Source: Yersinia nurmii (GTDB lineage: Bacteria; Pseudomonadota; Gammaproteobacteria; Enterobacterales; Enterobacteriaceae). Taken from it: a stretch of 64,000 bases of DNA. The translations under genes were made by a program, and so were the position numbers. Where the stretch lies: positions 124,001 to 188,000 of the forward strand of contig NZ_CPYD01000004.1 in assembly GCF_001112925.1 (NCBI RefSeq), read 5' to 3'. The stretch's first letter is position 1; every line of letters starts with the position of its first letter. Below the pieces are notes generated by a model. It was given only the letters and a program-made list of their open reading frames with translations. It ran no database searches and was not told the DNA's origin. Positions 58,191-64,000 of the stretch are shown here, one piece after another.

Positions 58191-59552
58191 ATGAAAAGAA
58201 TAAATCAGGATGTAATTTGTTCTAATAGTGAAGCGGCTGAAAGCAATGGGACCAAAACACTTTCCATGAAGTTATTCGGTGGTATTTCAAACAGGGATAT
58301 CAATGCAGTACCTTTGGCTTTATTCATCGCTATTGCTGCCATTGTCGTTACGTCATCTTATTCTAATCTTTTGCCAAAAAACATGATTGGCGGCCTGGCC
58401 ATTATTATGACGCTTGGCTTTATTCTGTCTCACATTGGTCGCCGGATTCCAGTACTGAAAGATATTGGTGGGCCAGCTATTCTGTGTCTGATGGTACCTT
58501 CGGTTCTAGTCTATTTTGGCGTATTTCAGACCAATACCCTAGATACTGTCCATCTGCTGATGAAAGAGGCCAATTTACTGTACTTCGTTATTGCCTGTTT
58601 GGTCGTGGGAAGCATTCTGGGAATGAATCGCGTAGTACTGATTCAGGGCATGATGCGGATGTTTATTCCATTGGTCGTGGGAACTATCGCTGCGGTGGCT
58701 TCCGGTCTACTGGTGGGAAAACTGTTCGGCTATAGTTTCTATCACACATTCTTCTTTATTATCGTACCAATTATCGGTGGTGGTATCGGTGAAGGTATAT
58801 TACCGCTGTCATTAGCTTACTCGGCGATTTTGGGTGAATCTCCAGATGTGTATGTGGCGCAATTGGCTCCAGCGGCAGTTGTGGGTAATATTTTTGCCAT
58901 TATTTGCGCCGGAGTATTGGCCAGAATAGGCTCTCGTCGTAAAGATCTGAATGGTGAGGGTATGCTGATTCGCAATGCAGAAGACAATGCGGTATTTACA
59001 TCACAAGAAGGGCCGCAACAGGCCGACTTCCAATTGATGGGTGGCGGGCTATTAATGATTTGCGCCTTCTTTATCGTTGGCGGATTATTTGAAAAGCTGG
59101 TGCATATTCCAGGCCCAGTTTTGATGATCCTGATTGCCGTTCTATGCAAATACTGTCAGGTCATTCCGGCTAAAATGGAGCTGGGTGCTCACAGCTGCTA
59201 CAAGTTTGTTTCAACCGCATTGGTTTGGCCGTTAATGATTGGCTTGGGTATGCTGTTTGTTCCGCTGGAAAGCGTTGTTGCGGTATTCTCGTTTGGTTAT
59301 ATCGTGGTGTGTGGCGCGGTGGTGCTTTCCATGGCAACCATTAGCTTCTTTATTGCTCCGTATCTCAATATGTATCCTGTAGAAGCATCCATTGTAACGA
59401 GCTGCCATAGTGGACTGGGCGGCACCGGCGATGTGGCCATTCTTTCTGCCTCTAACCGTATGTCATTGATGCCTTTTGCCCAAATAGCGACCCGGATTGG
59501 CGGGGCGTCAACGGTGATTGGTGCGACGTTATTATTAGGATGGATTGTCTGA
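58191..59552 (+). CDS. 2-hydroxycarboxylate transporter family (CitS/MaeN type) symporter
   Basis: A 453-residue membrane protein with about eleven hydrophobic segments of the 2HCT family, sodium- or proton-coupled importers of citrate, malate or similar acids. The two reentrant-loop motifs are present: IIGGGIGEGILPLS in the middle and SGLGGTGDVAILSASNRM near the C terminus. The neighbouring CitA/CitB-type two-component system, convergent with it, fits control by an external carboxylate. Citrate lyase and oxaloacetate decarboxylase genes are not in the window, so malate is as likely as citrate. Confidence 0.9.
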   Translation: MKRINQDVICSNSEAAESNGTKTLSMKLFGGISNRDINAVPLALFIAIAAIVVTSSYSNLLPKNMIGGLAIIMTLGFILSHIGRRIPVLKDIGGPAILCLMVPSVLVYFGVFQTNTLDTVHLLMKEANLLYFVIACLVVGSILGMNRVVLIQGMMRMFIPLVVGTIAAVASGLLVGKLFGYSFYHTFFFIIVPIIGGGIGEGILPLSLAYSAILGESPDVYVAQLAPAAVVGNIFAIICAGVLARIGSRRKDLNGEGMLIRNAEDNAVFTSQEGPQQADFQLMGGGLLMICAFFIVGGLFEKLVHIPGPVLMILIAVLCKYCQVIPAKMELGAHSCYKFVSTALVWPLMIGLGMLFVPLESVVAVFSFGYIVVCGAVVLSMATISFFIAPYLNMYPVEASIVTSCHSGLGGTGDVAILSASNRMSLMPFAQIATRIGGASTVIGATLLLGWIV

Positions 59553-59564
59553 TTGCAGGAGTGA

Positions 59565-59600
59565 AAAAGCCACCGGTACTGACGGTATCCGGTGGCTTTT
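59565..59600. terminator. Bidirectional terminator
   Basis: AAAAGCCACCGG and CCGGTGGCTTTT pair perfectly across 12 bases between the convergent transporter and response-regulator genes; both strands gain a T run. Confidence 0.85.
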
Positions 59601-59612
59601 GCTACATAGGGG

Positions 59613-60332
59613 TTATTCGCAGTATTGTTGTAACGCCGGAAGTTGGTCAGGCATTAATCGGTAAAGGTATACGGGGCGCCCTGTGGCACCATAGAGAACG
59701 TGAATACTCAACACTGCTGTTTCTGACAGGAAGATGAGATATTTACGACAGGATACCCGGGATACACCAATAGCATTGGCGAGTTGTTCAGTAGAAAATT
59801 CGCTGGTCTGGTTAGCCACAATCCATTCGCAAACGGTACGTAAAGTCTGACTAGTCAATCCCTTAGGCAGTTTTTTCCGCTCACCATTATTACGACTGTC
59901 TCGGCGCAATAGTTTATCTATATCTGATTGGGCATAGTTATCGCGCTGTTCCAGCAGGCGATGCTGACGGCGATAAACCGACAGCGCCTCTTCAAATCGG
60001 GCAAACTGGAAAGGTTTTATCAGGTAATCGACCACGCCGTACTGCAAGGCTTTCTTTATGGTATTGACGTCACTGGCTGAAGAAATAACGATAACGTCGG
60101 TGTGTTCGCTAAATTCCCGCAGTGTGGGTAGCAAATCTAACCCATTATCTTGTCGCATGAAAACGTCTAAAAGTACCAAATGAATCGGCGTTTCGGACTG
60201 CATTAACCTTTCTCGCGCAGCCTGTAGCGATGACACTACACCGCAACAGGTAAATCCATTGACCTGACTTAAATAGCATTTATTCAGCTCGGCCACCATG
60301 GCGTCGTCGTCCACTATCAACACATTAATCAT
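59613..60332 (-). CDS. CitB/DcuR-type response regulator
   Basis: A 239-residue response regulator. The receiver has the acidic pocket VDDD (8-10), phospho-acceptor Asp56 (VLLDVFM) and Lys in YLIKPF. The C-terminal region carries the CitB-type helix-turn-helix (TSEFSTEQLANAIGVSRVSCR). Its start overlaps the 3' end of the sensor kinase gene by eight bases, so the pair is co-transcribed. Probable target: the adjacent carboxylate transporter genes. Confidence 0.9.
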   Translation of the reverse strand: MINVLIVDDDAMVAELNKCYLSQVNGFTCCGVVSSLQAARERLMQSETPIHLVLLDVFMRQDNGLDLLPTLREFSEHTDVIVISSASDVNTIKKALQYGVVDYLIKPFQFARFEEALSVYRRQHRLLEQRDNYAQSDIDKLLRRDSRNNGERKKLPKGLTSQTLRTVCEWIVANQTSEFSTEQLANAIGVSRVSCRKYLIFLSETAVLSIHVLYGATGRPVYLYRLMPDQLPALQQYCE

Positions 60333-61956
60333 GATTTACCGCACTGATTTTATAAGGGATTTTAATAAAGAACTGAGTGTGACTTCCTACCTCAGACTCG
60401 AATTCAAGTGTACCATCTACGGCTTCTAGGCTTCGCTGTACCAGCGTTAATCCAATACCGCGTCCATTTCCTTTTGTCGAGAAACCTTCTTGCAGGATCT
60501 GGGATTGGCAATCAACCGTAATGCCCGGCCCATTATCACTCACCTCACAATGCAAGATATCGTCGACCAGATGAAAGCTAACGTTGATTTCTTTCTGCGG
60601 CATATCCGACATGGCATCTAACGCATTTTCAATCAAATTGCCAAGAACAGTAATGAGTGTGGCGGTGGTTTGCTCATCTGCAGTATCCGGCAGACGGCTA
60701 TCTTCGCTAACCAGCAATGTAATATTCCTATCCCGCGCTCGATTGATCTTCGCCAGCAGAAAGCCTGCGATCACCGGGGATTTTATTTTAAATAGCAAAG
60801 AGCCGATCTCTTCCTGATAATTATCGGCCGTTTTCAGAATATAATCTTCTAATTGCGGATAGTGTTTCATATGCAGTAGGCCAAGAATAACATGAAGTTT
60901 ATTCATAAATTCATGGGTTTGTGCCCTTAACGCATCGGCATAATTGACCATGCCGGTTAAACGTTGCATCAAATGGCTGATTTCAGTTTTATCGCGAAAA
61001 GTTGCAATAGCGCCAATTATATCGCCATTCACCACGACTGGGACGGTATTGGCCAGCAACATACTGCCGTTGAAATCTATTTCCTCATCGCGGCGTGCAA
61101 TACCTGTGGTAAGCACCTGTTGGAGATTGAGACGGTCTGGCCAGTATTTGCTGGCATTATCCAACAGAAGGTTTTCCAACGGACCATTTTGCTTAAACAA
61201 GCGTTTGGCTTCGTGATTGACCAGAGTGATGCGGCAATGAGTATCAACGGCGATAACTCCTTCTTTGATCGATTGCAGCATGGCGTCACGCTGTTCAAAC
61301 AAATTGGATATTTCGTAGGGTTCAAAGCCAAACATAATTCTTTTTAATGCCTTGACTAAAAACCAGGTGCCGAGGCTACCAACAAATATTCCGAATAGAA
61401 TCGTCCAAGGAACGCTCCAAAGATTTTCATGAATAACTGATTGGATGTTGAGCAGCGAAATGCCGACGGCGACTACGCCAATTTGTCGATTATCTGCATC
61501 ATAAACCGGGGTAAAAATACGTAGGGCTGGCACTAAGGTTCCGCGATTAATCGCGCTGTTTTCTTCTCCATGCAATGCGGGTTGCAGATCGTCTCCAATA
61601 AAATGTCGCCCGATCATTTTAGTATTAGGGTGCGAGTAACGAATGCCGTCCATATCGGTGACGACGATAAACAATAGTTCGTTGCTCTTACTGACGCTGT
61701 CAGCAAAGGATTGAATTTTATCCTTATCCTCTGAGTGACTTAATCCATTGATAACAATAGGGGATAATGCAAGAGTACGAGCGACCGCAAAGGATTTTTC
61801 TTTGAGATTGTTCTGTGCAATATGGCTGATTTGGATAAAAAACAGCGTATGTACTGCCAACAGAACCGAAATTATAACCACAGAAACCATAAGTGTTACT
61901 GAGGTGCCAAGCCGCAGCGGTTTTTTTTGCCTGCGCGCCGGTTTTACAACGTCCAT
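60325..61956 (-). CDS. CitA/DcuS-type sensor histidine kinase
   Basis: A 543-residue membrane kinase. A first membrane helix (about residues 20-42) and a second (about 180-200) enclose a periplasmic PAS domain with the carboxylate-sensor motif RYSHPNTKMIGRHFIGDD. A cytoplasmic PAS (about 215-320), the phosphorylated histidine in RAQTHEFMNKLHVILGLLHM, and the ATPase domain (NLIENALDAM, DNGPGI, GNGRGIGLTLV) follow. This architecture senses external citrate, fumarate or malate. Confidence 0.92.
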   Translation of the reverse strand: MDVVKPARRQKKPLRLGTSVTLMVSVVIISVLLAVHTLFFIQISHIAQNNLKEKSFAVARTLALSPIVINGLSHSEDKDKIQSFADSVSKSNELLFIVVTDMDGIRYSHPNTKMIGRHFIGDDLQPALHGEENSAINRGTLVPALRIFTPVYDADNRQIGVVAVGISLLNIQSVIHENLWSVPWTILFGIFVGSLGTWFLVKALKRIMFGFEPYEISNLFEQRDAMLQSIKEGVIAVDTHCRITLVNHEAKRLFKQNGPLENLLLDNASKYWPDRLNLQQVLTTGIARRDEEIDFNGSMLLANTVPVVVNGDIIGAIATFRDKTEISHLMQRLTGMVNYADALRAQTHEFMNKLHVILGLLHMKHYPQLEDYILKTADNYQEEIGSLLFKIKSPVIAGFLLAKINRARDRNITLLVSEDSRLPDTADEQTTATLITVLGNLIENALDAMSDMPQKEINVSFHLVDDILHCEVSDNGPGITVDCQSQILQEGFSTKGNGRGIGLTLVQRSLEAVDGTLEFESEVGSHTQFFIKIPYKISAVNHD

Positions 61957-62877
61957 GCCATGCTCCAGAGATATCCATCAGAAAAACTCTTCTAGAGTTG
62001 ATTGATATTTTATGAATTAGTTCAAACTATTAGGTTAATACCCGCGAGGAAAATAAGCTGTGATGCAACACGAGATAAAGCGGGGATGAGAAAAAAAGTG
62101 AAGGATATAAACCGCGATCTGACCATTACTAGCCATCTTCCGTGACGCTCTGAATCCACTGCTGTAATAAGATTAATGATTTTTTAAGATTATATCACAT
62201 GAAATATGTGATGATGAATTAATTTACTTACTTAACCAACTGATTGCTTAGATACCGTCATTTGCATTATAAAAACAGCGACTTGCCAATTTGGGACTAA
62301 AAAGTCAGGGGCGTTGAATACACTCAGCGTTTAATTACTATTACTTACCCATATTCGTCAGACTTAAATTTATTATATTTCATTAGTTTTATGGTGATAA
62401 TAATATATTAAATAAATTAGGTGTGATAATTATTATATACAAATGGTATTTAGCTATGATGCGCCGCGAGATCTTTTTGAACAACAGAGACTAGATGGAT
62501 GTTGATATGGTATTCCTCATTAATTGTAGTGATGCTGGATTATTCTTAATCTGGTTTTCTGAGTGTCAAAGATCGACTGAAAAGAGTAGTAGCCAACCTG
62601 AACCTGCGGTACGGCGGATGGTTGTTGGCGTTTTGTTTTATCCTCCCGCTCCTGTTTACCCCTGACCATTGGCAAAACAGTACCGCCGTCTGAAACATCT
62701 CATGGAATGACTCTGGCTGAGAAACCATTCATGTAAACATGATTTATAAAAATCCAATTCATAAAAATCAATTGGGTCTTTACGTTTCATCATAATGAAA
62801 ATCTATAAGGAACCCTTTTCTACTTAATATCTGTAACCTGCCCGTAAGATAAATCACATGAAATTTTTGGAGCAATA
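61957..62877. other. Long intergenic region with a coding-like fragment
   Basis: About 920 bases between the divergent sensor kinase and the next transporter. AT-rich and mostly featureless. The plus-strand frame 62550-62693 is coding-like (VKDRLKRVVANLNLRYGGW, then a hydrophobic LLAFCFILPLLF segment) but has no start codon after its preceding stop; it may be a remnant of a small membrane protein. Confidence 0.35.
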
Positions 62878-64000
62878 ATGACTTTTATGAAAGGACGCTT
62901 AGGGAAAATAAATTTAATTTTACTTATTGGATTATCTATTTGGTTTTACCCCACGCCCGAAACGGTAGACCCTAAAGCCTGGGGATTAATGGCTATATTT
63001 ACCAGCACCGTCATTGGATTGATTATTTCTCCTTATCCTTTAGGTGCGATGGCGATATTCAGTTTGACACTATCGGTTGCGACTGGGCTAGTTGGAATTA
63101 AAGATATTCTAGCCGGTTTTGGTGAGCCGATTATCTGGATGATTGCCTGCGCCTTCTTTATTTCACGAGGGTTTATTAAAACCGGTTTTGGCCGACGAGT
63201 GGGCTATTTCTTTATCAGTAAATTTGGTCACAGTTCACTCGGACTGGCATACGGACTGGTGCTGACCGATCTGATATTCGCTCCAGCCATGCCGTCAACT
63301 TCGGCAAGAAGTGGCGGCATTGTCACGCCGATATTTCGCTCAATTTCTGAAGCATATGGCTCGACGCCAGAAAAAGGCACCGAACGGCAAATTGGCGCTT
63401 TTCTCATTCAATGCGTCTTCCAATGCAACGCGATAACTTGCGCGATGTTTTTGACGTCGATGGCTGGGAATCCGATGATTGCCAAATTAGCTAGCGAAAT
63501 GGGAGTCACAATCACGTGGGGAGGATGGGCATTGGCTGCCAGTGTGCCAGGGCTAATTTCTTTGGTGATTATCCCATGGTTACTTTACCGTTTTTACCCG
63601 CCGGTATTAAAAAAGACGCCGGAAATGAGGGCAATTGCTTGTGAGAAATTAAAAGAAATGGGGGCGATGAGCCGCCACGAATGGATTGTTTTGTGCGTGT
63701 TTATTTGTTTGGTTGCTTTGTGGGTTAGCGGCGCCGAGCTGAATATCGATGCCACTTTAACGGCATTTATTGGATTAACAGCATTACTGCTGACCGGAAC
63801 TTTAACCTGGGATGATGTGGTGGCAGAAAAAGAAGCCTGGCATGCCATGATCTGGTTCTCGGTATTATTAACCTTGGCCAGCCAACTAAATAAGATGGGA
63901 TTAATTAAATGGTTTGGTGGAATCGCAGCCACCTGGGTGGATGGCATGAATTGGGTTCCCATGCTGGGAGTCTTATTGCTGGTTTACTACTACATCCACT
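62878..64000 (+). CDS. DASS-family (CitT-like) dicarboxylate/citrate transporter, 3' end beyond window
   Basis: A frame open from the ATG at 62878 to the window edge (374 codons, no stop). GGAG lies five bases before the start. The protein has repeated hydrophobic segments, and APAMPSTSARSGGIVTPI is the substrate-loop motif of the divalent-anion:sodium symporter (CitT/TtdT/SLC13) family; a second half begins near TWDDVV. Homologues exchange citrate, succinate or tartrate. It lies divergently from the CitA-type sensor and may belong to the same regulon. Confidence 0.85.
   Translation, partial: MTFMKGRLGKINLILLIGLSIWFYPTPETVDPKAWGLMAIFTSTVIGLIISPYPLGAMAIFSLTLSVATGLVGIKDILAGFGEPIIWMIACAFFISRGFIKTGFGRRVGYFFISKFGHSSLGLAYGLVLTDLIFAPAMPSTSARSGGIVTPIFRSISEAYGSTPEKGTERQIGAFLIQCVFQCNAITCAMFLTSMAGNPMIAKLASEMGVTITWGGWALAASVPGLISLVIIPWLLYRFYPPVLKKTPEMRAIACEKLKEMGAMSRHEWIVLCVFICLVALWVSGAELNIDATLTAFIGLTALLLTGTLTWDDVVAEKEAWHAMIWFSVLLTLASQLNKMGLIKWFGGIAATWVDGMNWVPMLGVLLLVYYYIH

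Overview
The window comes from an enterobacterium of the genus Yersinia, and the sequence points to Yersinia entomophaga or a very close relative. Its centre carries the gene order chi1-yenA1-yenA2-chi2-yenB-yenC1-yenC2, which is the known layout of the Yen-Tc insecticidal toxin complex. Protein lengths (A1 1164, A2 1364, YenB 1487, YenC2 970 residues) and the YenC2 autoprotease aspartates at residues 663 and 686 fit that complex. The Tc locus itself is therefore described biology; most of what looks new lies around it.

Layout. (1) 1-2.9 kb: left flank with two decayed, fused aldo/keto reductase genes, yaiL and an RluA-type pseudouridine synthase. (2) 2.93-34.33 kb: a 31.4-kb island bracketed by two identical directly repeated tRNA-Gly(TCC) genes. 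It holds a ycgJ-like gene, a small protein with two tandem FlbD-like repeats, a ToxR/OmpR-type DNA-binding protein, a long AT-rich leader, the seven Tc genes, an O-methyltransferase, a large unrecognised protein ending in an HExxH/NADS (aspzincin-like) metalloprotease domain, a secreted NTF2-like protein, a decayed gene and an odd tRNA-like gene. No integrase and no phage-type lysis cassette were seen inside it. (3) 34.3-35.8 kb: gene debris (GntR UTRA fragment, IS110 transposase tail, AAA ATPase truncated at both ends). (4) 35.8-47.7 kb: a urea-nitrogen operon (allophanate hydrolase, urea carboxylase, GntR regulator, urtABCDE), preceded by a textbook sigma-54 -24/-12 promoter and an NtrC-like site. 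(5) 47.7-64 kb: a convergent LuxR/LuxI quorum-sensing pair, a DUF554 membrane protein, a family-9 glycosyltransferase, periplasmic dipeptidyl carboxypeptidase Dcp, a chemoreceptor, a 2-hydroxycarboxylate transporter convergent with a CitA/CitB-type two-component system, and the start of a second dicarboxylate/citrate transporter that runs off the window.

How it works together. YenA1/A2 with the two chitinases form the gut-targeting, membrane-inserting particle. YenB plus either YenC1 or YenC2 forms the cocoon carrying one of two different payloads: a CNF-type deamidase (YenC1) or a YwqJ-type deaminase-like domain (YenC2). Hairpins sit at several intercistronic joints, and a terminator-like hairpin separates yenC1 from yenC2. 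Downstream of the island, urea import and ATP-dependent breakdown to ammonia and CO2 appear to be under nitrogen control.
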